Shown: positions 1 through 10,889 of the stretch, piece after piece
How the letters are laid out: the number at the start of each line of letters is the position of its first letter
Position numbering within the stretch: the stretch's first letter is position 1
Assembly: GCA_963682025.1 (NCBI GenBank)
Contig: OY821517.1
Span: forward strand, 98,703,946 to 98,767,945
Length of the DNA stretch: 64,000 nt
Origin: Cordilura impudica
Taxonomy: Eukaryota > Arthropoda > Insecta > Diptera > Scathophagidae
Direction: 5' to 3'
Notes under the pieces: generated by a model
Databases searched by the model: none
Seen by the model: the letters and a program-made list of their open reading frames with translations, nothing else
Told to the model about the DNA's origin: nothing
Made by a program: the position numbers and the translations under genes

Positions 1-91
1 TTCAAATAAGATACGCTTCGTCAAAATCGGGAGAAATCTGTTTAACAAATAATCGGGCAAAAGAAATCGCCTTACCTAATAATATTAATGA
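1..91 (-). mobile_element. Helitron (family A), 5' end, cut by window edge
   Basis: On the minus strand this begins with TC directly after an A (position 92 complement) and continues into the sequence shared with the copies at 14196-14563 and 22083-22423 (the stretch around AAGGCGATTTC and CCCGATTTTGAC). Helitrons insert between A and T and start with TC, so the left part of this copy lies outside the window. Called by similarity to the two complete copies. Confidence 0.65.
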
Positions 92-176
92 TGACAAATT
101 TGGACAGAGTAGAGCAAAATGATTTATGGATGCTTACAGCCTAATTCCACTTGAGCCGTCTCTGTCAATTTTGTGC

Positions 177-188
177 TGTTGGACAGTG
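177..188 (+). repeat. Terminus-like motif of the CACTG long-TIR transposon
   Basis: TGTTGGACAGTG followed by TA is identical to the right-hand terminus of the large transposon at 17316-19960, also followed by TA. The bases just upstream are only weakly similar, so this is either a worn terminus or a chance match of a 12-mer. Confidence 0.3.
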
Positions 189-190
189 TA

Positions 191-1342
191 ATCAACCAAC
201 CTGGTTAGTGAGTAATAAGTCACATAACAACTCAAAGAACGCACAAAAGCCATCGACCAAGTAGACGTCTATCCTGTGTAGTTAAAACGAGTATATTAGA
301 AACAACTGAAGGCCATAATAGTTTATTAAGTTTATTAATTCGTGTCGAAATAACAACATATTTGGGATTTACGACTACATACAGAAAAAGGAAGCAAACA
401 AAAACGCAAAAATAACCTCTTAAACCTGGATGGTTATATGAAGTAAAAACTATTGATGGCTTGACGTGCCATATATCTAAATCATGGTGTATGCTATTTT
501 TATTAAGTTCAAGTAGATGTTTGTTAAATGAAGCTTTAGAAACCAAAAATATAAGTAGACGTTATTCAACCAAATTTCATGTAAGTTAATACCAAAGTTC
601 ATACATATAAATATGCATGATCCTTGGAAATAGTTACCTTAAACCGTATTAGAGTTAATAAATAAAATAAACCGATCTAAATGTATATTTGTTTCCGTTC
701 TCATTCACATAGAGCCTTATTTTGGTAAAAGGTGGGTGACTTTTAACATTTTGAATGAAAGTATTTGTGGTTTATGCTGAAGTTTATACATAAATTAAGA
801 TGTGCACACATGCAAACTAAAACATCAAAGCATTTGGGTAATCGTATTAAGTCTCTTATTGTGTTAATTACTTATTCTGGAAAATGATTAATTAAACATA
901 TGATGTAATAGTGACTTTTGGATTTTTATTATCTCAAATCAAGGGCATAAAAGGTATTAGTGTTAAATCTGGGTTTGTCAAATCTTTGACATGTTCCACC
1001 GCGGTGCACCGGTATTTTATACTTAATATTATAGCCAATTTTCGGTAGGGTTACTATTTTAATATAAGTAGTTGCCAATACTTAAACTTTAAACTCTAAT
1101 CCCATTTCAATTTTTAGTTAATTATGTTTATTTTTTGGCCGGTATTTATTATTTTATCTTATTCACTATTATTTTTATTTATATAAAAAATAGTTTGGTC
1201 TATTAAGAGACCAAAGAGAAATACTTTTTTAATACAACCGGCACGCGCATGTGGGATAGCTTCATACATTTTTGTGCAAAAACTATAAGGAATGGGTCTA
1301 GATCATTGAAAGTTGGCAATGAGCATTACTTTCACTAAATTA
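191..1342. other. AT-rich stretch, nothing recognised
   Basis: No coding similarity, no terminal repeats and no RNA gene seen. Short open frames here look like chance frames. Confidence 0.5.
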
Positions 1343-1440
1343 AACAAGTAAGAAAATTATAGTCGGTCTAGACCGACTATACGATACCCTATACCATGCG
1401 TTTAGAGACCCCATCTCTTAAGCCCAACTAACTGGATATA
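1343..1440 (-). mobile_element. DINE-1/mini-me-like element, 3' end fragment
   Basis: The minus strand ends with CTTACTTGTT preceded by a perfect palindrome centred on GGTCTAGACC, the standard 3' end of this family in the window. Only about 98 bp are present and the next copy starts at once at 1441, giving a head-to-tail tandem. Confidence 0.8.
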
Positions 1441-2240
1441 AACAAGTAAGAAAATTATAGTCGGTGTAGACCGACTATATGATACCCTACACCATGCATT
1501 TAGAGACCCTATCTCTCAGACACAAATAACTGGATATAGAAAATAAGCATAAACCAAATTTGAGTGGGATTTTTCTTCATTTTTTTGGCTGCAGATATGA
1601 AAAATTTCATATCGGATGATATATCTATATGGGGACTAGGCCCAAAAATGGACCGATCCCGACCATGTTTGGTAAGGTCTCTTGTATTTTGCAAAAATAT
1701 ATACAAACAAAATTTGAGAAGAATCAGTGCAACATTTTTCTTTTTTGATAGATTTAAGTGAAGATCGGGAAGTAGCTCTATATAGGGACTATGACTAAGA
1801 GTTGTCTAATAGGGCTTATTTTTGGACTACTGATTAATGGATGTAATATATACATACAAACCCAATTTGACTAAGATTTGTATGATAATTTGGATCTTAT
1901 GACAATATATGTTGATTCCATAGGGGTCATTTGTATGGGGGCTAGGTCTGAACATGCACCGATTCTCACCAATTTCAATAGCGTTCATCCCATGGCCGAT
2001 AGAAGATCAAATACCAAACTTCATCAAAACATATTCATAATTGCGACCTGCAGTTTGATTACAAGCTTTACACACAGACGGACGGACGGACGGACGGACG
2101 GACATCGTTAAATCGAATCAGATAGTGATTCTGATTCGATCGGTATAATTAAAGATGGGTGTAGGTCAAATATTTTTGGTTGTTACAAACAGCAGCGCAA
2201 AGTCATTATACCAAACCACATAGTGGTTAGGGTATAAAAA
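1441..2240 (-). mobile_element. DINE-1/mini-me-like element, near full length
   Basis: A ~800-bp copy. Read on the minus strand it starts with a TATACCC...GGGTATA hairpin, carries a GTCC/GTCT tetranucleotide tract (2079-2101 here as GGAC repeats) and ends in the palindromic 3' hairpin plus CTTACTTGTT. This is the architecture of the dipteran INE-1/DINE-1/mini-me group, held to be non-autonomous Helitron-related (Helentron) elements. One base of the 3' palindrome is changed (GGTGTAGACC). The 77-codon frame inside is family sequence and not a gene. Confidence 0.85.
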
Positions 2241-2901
2241 TAAGCATAAACCAAATTTGAGTGGCATTTTTATTAATTTTTTTGGCTGCAGATATGAAGA
2301 AGTTCATATCGAATGCTATGTCTATATGGGGACTAGGTCCAAAAATGGACCGATCCTGACCATGGTTGGTAAAGTCTCTTGTATTTTGCGAAAATATATA
2401 CAAACAAAATTTGAGATGAGTCAGTGCAATATTTTTGTTTTTTGACAGATTTAGGCGAAGATAGGGAAGCAGCTCTATATGGGGCCTATGACTAAGAGTT
2501 GTCCCATAGATATCATTTTTGGACTACTCATTAATGGATGTAATAAACACATAAAAACCCAATTTGAATAAGATCTATACGACAATTTTGATCTTATGGC
2601 AATTTATGTCGGCTAGGTCTGAACATGAACCGATTCTCACCAATTTCAACAGCGTTCATCCCATGGCCAATGAAAGCTTATATACCATATTTCATCGAAA
2701 TGTATTCATATTTGCGACCTGCAGTTTGATTACAAAGTTTACATGGACACACAGACGGACGGACGGACGGACGGACATTGTTAAAGTGATTCTGATTCGA
2801 TCGGTATAATAAAAGATGTGTCTAGGTCAAATATTTTTGGTAGTTACAAACAGCAGCACAAAGTCATTACCCAAACCACATAGTGGTATAGGGTATAAAA
2901 A
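2241..2901 (-). mobile_element. DINE-1/mini-me-like element lacking its 3' hairpin end
   Basis: Third member of the tandem. It has the 5' end (TAGTGG...GGGTATAAAAA at its right edge) and a GGAC tract at 2756-2777, but the ~100-bp 3' hairpin region is missing exactly where it abuts the preceding copy. Confidence 0.82.
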
Positions 2902-3153
2902 CAAGGAATTTATTCACAATCGGCACCGCCACCGGCCTACAATTCAAATTGTTTTTTCGCATACAAAATATGGATACAAACTTTTTCTTTGACTAAATCG
3001 TCACATTCCATATCGTGTTTGGATGGCTCATGTTTTAAGCTCATATGTGCTGAAACCAGTAGGCCACGAAAAATTTCAGTGTTTATCGAAACTCTATTGC
3101 ATATATTAGAAAACAATAACCTATACTTCCTTATTTCTTGTTCTTCTGCTGGA

Positions 3154-3938
3154 TTTTTATACCCTATACCACTATGTGGTTTGGGTATAATGACTTTGTG
3201 CTGCTGTTTGTAACAACCAAAAATATTTGACCTAGACCCATCTTTAATTATACCGATCGAATCAGAATCACTTTCTGAGTTGATTTAACAATGTCCGTCC
3301 GTCCGTCCGTCCGTCTGTGTGTCCATGTAAACTTTATAATCAAACTGCAGGTCGCAAATATGAACATATTTTGATGAAATTTGGTATGTAAGCTTTTCTC
3401 GGCCATGGGATGAACGCTGTTGAAATTGGTGAGAATCGGTCCATGTTCAGACCTAGCCCCCATACAAATTACCCCTATGAAATCGACATAAATTGCCATA
3501 AGATCCAAATTGTCATATAGATCTTACTCAAATTGGGTTTGTATGCGTTCATTACATCCATCCATGAGTAGTTCAAAAATGATCCCATTGGCCCCATATA
3601 GAGCTGCTTCCCGATCTTCATTTAAATCTATTAAAAAACAAAAATATTGCACTGATTCCTCTCAAATTTTGTTTGTATATATTTTTGCAAATTCAAGAGA
3701 CTTTACCAAATATGATCAGGATCGGTCCATTTTTGGACCTAAGCCCCATATGGATATAGCATCCGATATGAACTTTTTCATATCTGCAGCCAAAAAAATT
3801 AATAAAAATCCCACTCAAATTTGGTTTTTGCTTATTTTCTATGTCCAGTTAGTTGCGCTTAAGAGATAGGGTTTCTAAACGCATGGTGTAGGGTATCATA
3901 TAGTCGGTCTAGACCGACTATAATTTTCTTACTTGTTT
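3154..3938 (+). mobile_element. DINE-1/mini-me-like element, full length
   Basis: Starts TTTTTATACCCTATACC, has the nested 5' hairpin (TATACCC/GGGTATA around ACCAC/GTGGT), a GTCC tract at 3294-3315, and the intact 3' palindrome around GGTCTAGACC with CTTACTTGTT at the end. It faces the copy at 2241-2901 head-to-head across about 250 bp. Confidence 0.88.
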
Positions 3939-4368
3939 TTTCTGGATCCATGATGACTTTTCTATGCATTTTTCAACAAACAGATTTGCCGTATCCCATG
4001 TATAGTTTTTGAACTTTTTCGAATTGATTTTTGGTCAGACGTTATTATTTGTAATATTATTTGGAAACGATTATTCAACTATTCGTCTACTCCGACAGTA
4101 TCAACAACGAGTGCAGTGTTCGAGAACCAACGTCGCGACATCTTGTCATCATTAGATGATTATATACCTTGTTGAACTTAATCATTCCTTGAGTTCCTTT
4201 TGTATACGAAGCATGTTTTTTTTTATCTTTTTATGTTCGTCTATTAGCGCAGAACATTTTCGAAAGGGTTTGTTGTAAGTGACATGAAGAATGCACTTCA
4301 TAAGTTTAATTCTAACATCTAATGCGGAAAGACCCAAATTACATGCTTCGCCATCAATGGCTTTGCAA
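3939..4368. other. Unassigned AT-rich sequence
   Basis: No coding or repeat signal that can be supported. Confidence 0.4.
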
Positions 4369-5258
4369 ATACATGGTGGCGCAGATTGAACTATATGGTT
4401 TGAGTCCTTTAAACTTTTTTAATTATTGCTTTTTCTTTACTTTTTTTTCAGCATTTTGTGAAGAAGACTTGGGAAATTAATTATAAATAACCATACAATC
4501 GAACAACGATCAAAAATAGTTGACCTTTATTTTTAAAACCAACTATCCATTGTGTTGACACAGCGTGCATATCGTCGTCATTTTAATGTGCGCATTGCGC
4601 CCACAGCGTCAGCAATAAACCATTTTATTGGAAATTTTCGTCAACATGGGTCTGTAAGAGCTCTTCCTGGTGCTGAAAGAGCACCAACCGTGAACAGTGC
4701 TCAAAATATTGAACTTGTACGGGAGAGCGTACATCATAATTCCTCAACATCAACACGGATACGTTCAACACAACTTGAACTATCACGACGGTTGTTGCAG
4801 AGAATTTTGAGTACATTAGACTTGTTCCCATATAAAGTTCAATTCGTGCAAGCAACGGCTTGGCTATGCCATTATTGCATTATTTCACGCACAAGCGATC
4901 TTAACTGGCCTCCACGTTCACCAGATGTAACAGCTCCTGACAGTTTTCTTTGGGGATATTTAAAAGAAGGAGTGTATGTTAACAAGCCAATAACCATTCC
5001 CCAACTAAAAACCAATATTCGAAATGAAATCTTGGGCATTACACCTGAAATTCTGCGAAAATTTATGGAAAATATGTTGAAAAGAGTACGTATGTGCGAA
5101 GCAGAAAATGTACATCACTTACAAGATATAATTTTGCAGGACTAATTGAAAAAATTGGCCAGTGTTATATTGTATTAAAAAAATGTTGTAATAATCGTGT
5201 AAATCAAAAAGTTATTAACTACTTAAACCATATAGCCCATTCTGTGCCACCCTGTATA
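4369..5258 (+). mobile_element. Decayed Tc1/mariner-superfamily transposon with TIRs
   Basis: The ends form imperfect ~40-bp terminal inverted repeats: the left end reads ACATGGTGGCGCAGATTG then CTATATGGTTT, and the right end in reverse complement reads ACAGGGTGGCACAGAATG then CTATATGGTTT. TA dinucleotides lie at both edges. Length ~890 bp is short for the superfamily (about 1.2-1.3 kb), which fits an internal deletion in the transposase. Confidence 0.75.
4552..5145 (+). pseudogene. Mariner-type transposase lacking the catalytic core
   Basis: An open frame of ~197 codons joins the two ends of a Tc1/mariner transposase. The first part has helix-turn-helix style sequence ending in the family motif FPYKVQFVQ. 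The second part has the conserved WPPRSPD block, FLWGYLK and a C-terminal DIIL end. The middle third, where the first two catalytic aspartates (DEAHF and QDGA blocks) should lie, is absent, so no active enzyme can be made. There is no good ATG at the start of the frame (it opens on TTG). It lies inside the inverted repeats at 4369-5258. The frame stays open across the deletion, which may be chance in so short a relic. Confidence 0.75.
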
Positions 5259-6289
5259 ACAAACGGCTGATGAAGCTGTAACAGTTCAAGTCATCTTGCC
5301 ATCCAATATCGTAAACACTAAACAATGTTTCACGCTTAATTGCCGACCGCATGCACCTTTCACAGTTTGAAGGAAATTGAAGACATTATTTTGTAGATGA
5401 AGGGCTTTTATTTCAGCAGTACTCATCTCCAAATGTTGACTGCAGAATTAAGGGTACCATGGATACTAACAATAAGTCGTTATCACCTGATCAGATGAAC
5501 CATCATAACCCCATCTAGACGTCATATATATATATATGTTCCCGAAACTCCTATAAGGAGCATAGGGCCCCAAAACGTCATAGCATTTACTTATTTATAC
5601 ACTTTGAAGCACTTTGAAATAAACACCTTATTGTGTCCAATAACTAAGCACTTTACTTCTTATTTAGAAACCTTTTCATAGGGTTGTAAAAAGATGTATC
5701 TTTGCGTTTTAAAACCATTTTTAATACATTCATACTTGAACTTCTTGAGCTCAGTATCAGCCATTATTTCTAATACAATCGATGACGTAATATGGGATGG
5801 AGGGTCAACATTTCCACCAGATACTTTACTCGCCATAAGAAAGCAAATGCTACTCTGTATATTGCAATGCCATATCAGCAGCTTTAAACTTTTTATTCGT
5901 TCGTTGCAATCTTCAAAGTTATTAGCTGACCTTCTCCCTTTTTTGCATCATCAAGCACCCAGGAACACTCCAGATATTCCAAATAAGAAATATTTTATTA
6001 ATGCAAAATTTAAAAAATTTTATAATTTTTCATACCAGTGTAGTGTAACTATGCTATTATAAATTGTATGTCTTTCACTACTTACCTTTCGGCCATGTTT
6101 CATATTTTATGTTTCTAAAAAAATTTCTATTTACTTGACCTTTATGCCATCTATCATTAAAATGATTAAAGATCCACTTCGAAATGGCTTTTTTAACATT
6201 CTCAACTTTGAATTGAAAACAGATGGCTTCTATCATTAGGAAATAAATTTGCATTAGCAATGAACAATAAAAACTTTGCACCAATTCCA
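5259..6289. other. Unassigned stretch with one 122-codon open frame
   Basis: An open frame from an ATG at 5694 to 6062 (+) gives a leucine/serine-rich protein I do not recognise. It has no clear domain or splice context and may be chance or a worn repeat. A short TA run lies near 5527. Otherwise nothing. Confidence 0.3.
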
Positions 6290-6419
6290 CTTATAGCTGA
6301 CATAGAACAATGGGTTCAGAATATAAAAGATGATATGAAAAAGGACATAAAAAGAACAAAAATTACAAATAAGATCATAAGTTATAAAAGGAACTTATAA
6401 AACACTCACAAAGAAAAAT

Positions 6420-7154
6420 TTTTATTAAACATCTAAAAGAAATTATAAAAAATGCGAAGAGAAAATTATAATCCCCTCCGCTGAAAAAGGAAGCAAAGCT
6501 GTAATAACGTACAAGGAAAACTACAAACGAAAAACGAGAGAACTTGTAGAGGACAAAACCATATATAAAATAATTCAACTAGACCCAACCACAAAACGAC
6601 AAATTTTTTACAAAATTATACAACAAAATTTCATAAATTCATGGATTACCAAAAATTCATAAGGAAAACTTCCCATCCATCCATCGCATCCTCCACTAAA
6701 GTACCGTGTTATAACCTAAGCAAACATACCGAACAAATTCTCTAAAAATAAACCCCGCCAACTTATAACATTAAAAATTCATATGAACTGAAAGTTCTGT
6801 ATAGTTTCATTTCACGTGGTATCATTCTTCAGCCATATACCTATTCACTTAGCAATTAAGAACATTGTGGAAAAATGGGACACATTACGCAATAACGGAA
6901 TAAAAATCAATTCCTGAAACTACTAAAATTTTGCTTACCAGAAAACATTTATTTTACTTATGACAACAAATTTTACCATCAGACCTATGGTATTGCTATG
7001 GGGAACCCGTTAACACTAACGATTGCAGATATCGTATTGGACTCACTTTTGGGCGACCACATCACTGAAATTAAAGTAAACAAAGTATAAATAAAAACTC
7101 TAGCTAAATACGTGGACGAGCTGTTCGCAGTAATCGACAAGTCAAATAACCATA
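6420..7154 (+). pseudogene. Penelope-like reverse transcriptase, degenerate
   Basis: Reading across frames gives PLE-style RT blocks: ADKGSKAVI near 6480, NYKRKTRELVEDKTIY near 6510-6560, then after a decayed stretch NIVEKWDTLRNNG near 6863, KFCLPENIYFTYDNKFYHQ near 6930-6980, AMGNPL near 6995-7010, TIADIVLDSLL near 7020-7050, and KYVDELFAVIDK near 7106-7140. The last block is the RT catalytic motif, with YVDE where YVDD is usual, so a key aspartate is changed. There are several in-frame stops and at least three frame changes. The sequence breaks at 7154 where a Helitron-type 5' end begins. Assigned to PLEs from the spacing and wording of these blocks, not from a search. Confidence 0.72.
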
Positions 7155-7345
7155 TCTGTACTATTAACAGTTAAGGCGATTTCTTGTGACCGAAGATTTG
7201 TTAAATAGTTTTTTCCCGATTTTGATCAAACGTATCTTATTTGAGAGGTATTTCTTTTTAGCTGTCCACCAGATTTACAGATTAACACCGTGTGGAACAT
7301 TTTTTTCTATTTAAATACATTTAAAGTTGCTACTAATAAACAATT
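7155..7345 (+). mobile_element. Helitron (family A) 5' fragment inside the Penelope element
   Basis: Begins A|TC and continues with the family-A signature (AAGGCGATTTCTTGTGACCG, then CCCGATTTTGATCAAACG and TTTAAAGTTGCTACTA). The 3' half with the terminal hairpin and CTAG is missing. Penelope-like coding resumes right after it (NNYPTSLINNLIRKK at about 7395-7440). Confidence 0.65.
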
Positions 7346-7529
7346 TCAAAAAGACAACCTGGTTAAAATAAGAAAAGATTAACCATGAATAACTACCCCA
7401 CTTCTTTAATCAATAATTTAATAAGAAAAAAATCATGTGAGTCCGATCACAAGGGAGATGTGTAAACATCTAATAATTAAAGAAAACATCAACATCATAT
7501 TTTCCAGTGCATAAAAATAAGTCGATTAT

Positions 7530-8815
7530 GCTGTTTTCTGAAATTCAATTGATGTTTTCTGAAATGCAATTGATGTTTTCTGAAATTCAATTGATGTTTT
7601 CTGAAATACAATTAATGTTCTCAGCAATTCAAATAATGCTTTTTGAAATTCAATTGATGTTTTCTGAAATTCTATTTATGTTTTCTGAAATTCAAATGAT
7701 GTTTTCTGAAACACAATTGATGTTTTCTGAAATACAATTGATGTTTTCTGAAATTCTATTGATGTTTTCTGAAATTCTATTTATGTTTTCTGAAATTCAA
7801 ATAATGTTTTTTGAAACTCGAATGTTTTCTGAAATTATATTGATGTTTTCTGAAATTCTTTTTATGTTTTCTGAAATTCAATTGATGTTTTCTGAAATAC
7901 AATTGATGTTTTCTGAAATACAATTCATGTTTTCTGAAATTCTATTGATGTTTTCTGAAATTCTATTTATGTTTTCTGAAATTCAAATGATGTTTTCTGA
8001 AATACAATTGATGTTTTCTGAAATACAATTGATTTTTTCTGAAATTCTATTGATGTTTTCTGAAATTCAATTGATGTTTTCTGAAACTCGAATGATGTTT
8101 TCTGAAATTATATTGATGTTTTCTGAAATTCTATTGATGTTTTCTGAAATTCAATTGATGTTTTCTTAAACTCGAATGATGTTTTCTGAAATTCTATTTA
8201 TGTTTTCTGAAATTCTATTTATGTTTTCTGAAATTCAAATGATGTTATCTGAAATTATATTGATGGTTTCTGAAATACAATTGATGTTTTCTGAAATTCT
8301 ATTGATGCTTTCTGAAATTCAAATGATGTTTTCTGAAATACTGTTAATGTTTTCTGAAGGAAATTGATGTGTTATGAAATTCTATTAATGTTGTCGAAAT
8401 TCAAATGATGTTTTCTGAAATTCTGTAGATGTTTTCTGAAATTGTATTGATGTTTTCTGAAATTTAATTGATGTTTTCTGAAGTACAATTTAAGTTTTTT
8501 GAAATTCTTTTGATGTTTTCTGAAATACAATTGATGTTTCTGAAATGCTATTGATGTTTTCTGAAATTTTATTGATGTGTTCTGGAAAACATTTTTTTTT
8601 CTGAAATTCTATTGATGTTTTCTGAAATACAATTAACGTTTTCTGAAATTCTATTGATGTTTTCTGAAACTTGAATGATGTTTTCTGAAATTCTATTGAT
8701 GTTTTCTGAAATTCAAAAGATGTTTTCTGAAATTATATAGATGATTACTGAAATAGAATTGATGTTTTCTGAAATACAATTGATGTTTTCGGAAAGACAA
8801 TTGAAAAATGTTTAG
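7530..8815. repeat. 21-bp minisatellite, about 60 units
   Basis: The unit is ATGTTTTCTGAAATTCAATTG and close variants, repeated for about 1.28 kb. Because 21 is divisible by three, one forward frame stays open for 220 codons (7507-8169) and again for 63 codons (8176-8367), coding MFSEIQL heptads. Units become irregular after about 8360 with single-base gains and losses. I see no upstream gene or splice context, so I treat the open frame as a by-product of the period. Confidence 0.95.
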
Positions 8816-9964
8816 TTGTTTTGTAAGGTTTTGAGTTATTTTCTTAATGAGACTTTTTTATGCGGTCCCAATTCACCGCATTAAACAAATAATTTTTAGT
8901 TGCGTCGCGAAAACTATTTTTATAACTACTCGTGAAGTTTTTTTTTCACGATTTTTTTGTATGAGTTTTTTTAATGCGGTCCCTAACCCTCGCACAAAAA
9001 CAGGTTTGAGTGTATTTTTTTATGATACGATTTTCCTACGCTTTTCCTTACTTGAATGACGGTATTATATATTGTATTTTATATTAAGATGTCGTCATGT
9101 GTTAAATTGATTTATGATGTACAATGGAACTTAAAGCTATTATTAACTAATTAAATTTAATTAAAATTTCAAGTAACAAAATTTATTTATATTATATCCT
9201 AGTTATTGGAAAATATTCCAAATTTATATCAATTTAATGCTTAGTAAGAATCAATTTAATGCTTAATAGTAATAATTACTAAAAATGTTTATTAATGAAA
9301 GTTGTTAACATATAATTGTTTATATGGTCTGAGGCGTTGCCAACTAACTATATTGAAAAAAGTACGAACAAAGACAACCATGTCAGTTAAAACTGCTTTT
9401 GCATTATCTTTACTTGCATTCTATTATTACATCGTCATTCGTACGTAATAAAAACAGAAAAAAAGATTTCTTTAGAACTCAAATAAAACTTAAGAAAATA
9501 CAGAAATATTTTGGTGGAATTCTACAAATCGTTGTGGTTTGTGAATAAAAACTTAATTTAGTTTATTGAGGAATAAAGTATTTATAAAAATACACATCAA
9601 AAATTCCACAAAATGCAGTCGGCTAGTAAAATAAATAATGTGTACACTATTTGACAAATAGTTGGTCAGGTAGTGTTCAAGAAAATGTTTAAAAAGAAAA
9701 AATGGTATCAAATATTTGGTCTATGGAGCTAATTTGAAAATTAAAAAAAGTGTTAAAAACACGAGTTACTTAGGTTTGTCTCTTCTACCTCAATTCCAAT
9801 TTCGAATGCATTGGGTAATTGCCCATGAACAGTTTCTCTTGAAAATATTTTTTCACCAATACAATCATAAGTCACACAGCGTTATCTCCTTCAGCTCACA
9901 CCGATATAAGTTACGCTGTTTTTGTGATTGTATTGTGAAATAGAAATTTACCCCCCTGCGCGTA
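8816..9964. other. Right part of the insertion, unassigned
   Basis: Two copies of a phrase like TTTTTTNATGCGGTCCC occur near 8855 and 8966, separated by a small CGTGAA...TTCACG hairpin. The rest is AT-rich. A 75-codon frame at 9716-9943 is not recognised. Confidence 0.3.
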
Positions 9965-9984
9965 TAGATGTTTACACATCAAAA

Positions 9985-10440
9985 ATTTAAATGGCCAATA
10001 AACGAAACACACTGAGGAAGGACAAAAAAAACGTTTAACTTTCCCAAATTAACAGAAATAAAAACAATGAGAAACATGTTCAACGATGAAAAAGGAACAA
10101 TAGCTCACAAGTCAAACCAAGCACTACAGCAGCTTTTTACTCGTAACAAAACAAAACAAGTAATACATAAAAATATTGACAATGTTCTAAAGTTTACGCT
10201 GGAACAAAAAAAGTGTTAGGGAAAAGAATTGCTGAACACAAGGCGGATATAAACAAACAGAGAGAAACTACAACACTCGCTCAACATGTGAAGGAAAATA
10301 TTCATTTGGTAAATTTCTACAAAATAAATAAATACTTGATAAGGAGACAAGAGTAAATAAATGCTACACATTAGAAGACGATTAGAGTATGCTTTGAGCA
10401 CAAGAAAGGACAAAGACAACACAAAGCTGCAATATTCGGT
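9985..10440 (+). pseudogene. Penelope-like C-terminal linker and endonuclease tail
   Basis: Forward-strand reading in changing frames gives KFKWPINETH near 9987, NFPKLTEIKTMRNMFNDEKG near 10040-10095, TIAHKSNQALQQLFTRNKTK near 10098-10160, and then LGKRIAEHKADINKQRETT near 10217-10275 followed by LAQHVKENIHLVNFYKINK. The last block matches the region after the GIY-YIG core in PLE endonucleases (the KRIAEHK helix). The GIY and YIG strands themselves are not visible because sequence is missing before LGKRI. Stops are present at about 10000 and 10353. Confidence 0.7.
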
Positions 10441-10881
10441 TGTACTAACTTATTAAAATATTTAGAGGTCTGTGATATCAGCATTATCATTAATTTGTGA
10501 TTTCTGTGTACTGTGTGGTTTTCTTTTATTTATTTATATTTATTTTCTCTGTCGTGAAGTCCAATTTTTTTAGATAAATAACTGATCACGATTAAAAAGA
10601 TGTAATATAGAATCGTAAGTAATTCAGTGATACTAACATTAAATTTCCTTTTTCTAATAATAATTTAAAAAAATGATTTTATGTTTATTTTGTCGTCAGA
10701 TTTTTTTTTTTGTGACAAGTTTCATGACCTTTACCAGAAATTCTTGGTGCTTTCTGTTCCGAAAAAATTCCGAGAATTATTTTTTTTATTCGAAAGAAGA
10801 TATTCTCACCTTTCATCTTATTGAAAGAGCAGCTTGGGGAAAGTGGGCCCATTATTTTTGACTTGAAAAATGGTTCACTAT
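10441..10881. other. Unassigned AT-rich stretch
   Basis: Nothing supportable; open frames here overlap the MITE to the right. Confidence 0.4.
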
Positions 10882-10889
10882 GCTTACCA

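Larger units (their letters stand above)
7472..9964. other. 2.5-kb insertion in the Penelope element, bounded by inverted 16-mers
   Basis: GATGTGTAAACATCTA at 7456-7471 is matched exactly in inverse orientation at 9965-9980, at the points where Penelope coding stops and resumes. The 16-mer is itself nearly palindromic, so the match may mark either element ends or an altered target duplication. The insert holds the 21-bp minisatellite and about 1.1 kb of unassigned AT-rich DNA. Confidence 0.45.
6290..10440 (+). mobile_element. Penelope-like retroelement, split by insertions
   Basis: Three collinear pieces read in the same direction: a reverse transcriptase region (about 6290-7154), a short linker (about 7346-7455) and a C-terminal linker plus GIY-YIG endonuclease tail (about 9981-10440). 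They are separated by a Helitron fragment and by a ~2.5-kb insertion. The order RT, linker, endonuclease is that of Penelope-like elements (PLEs), which are distinct from LINEs and LTR elements. Multiple stops and frame shifts make it a relic. Confidence 0.75.

Noticed and set aside
3248..3508. A conserved ~80-residue frame (MDLMAIYVDFIGVICMGARS...) found in many DINE copies
   Set aside because: It lies antisense across the GTCC tract in all copies, ends vary with indels, and it follows from shared repeat sequence. No sign of selection beyond copy similarity.
5694..6062. 122-codon frame as a host gene
   Set aside because: No recognised domain, splice signal or promoter context; kept only as a note.
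7507..8367. CRISPR-like or regularly spaced array
   Set aside because: Units are directly tandem with no unique spacers, and the genome is eukaryotic.
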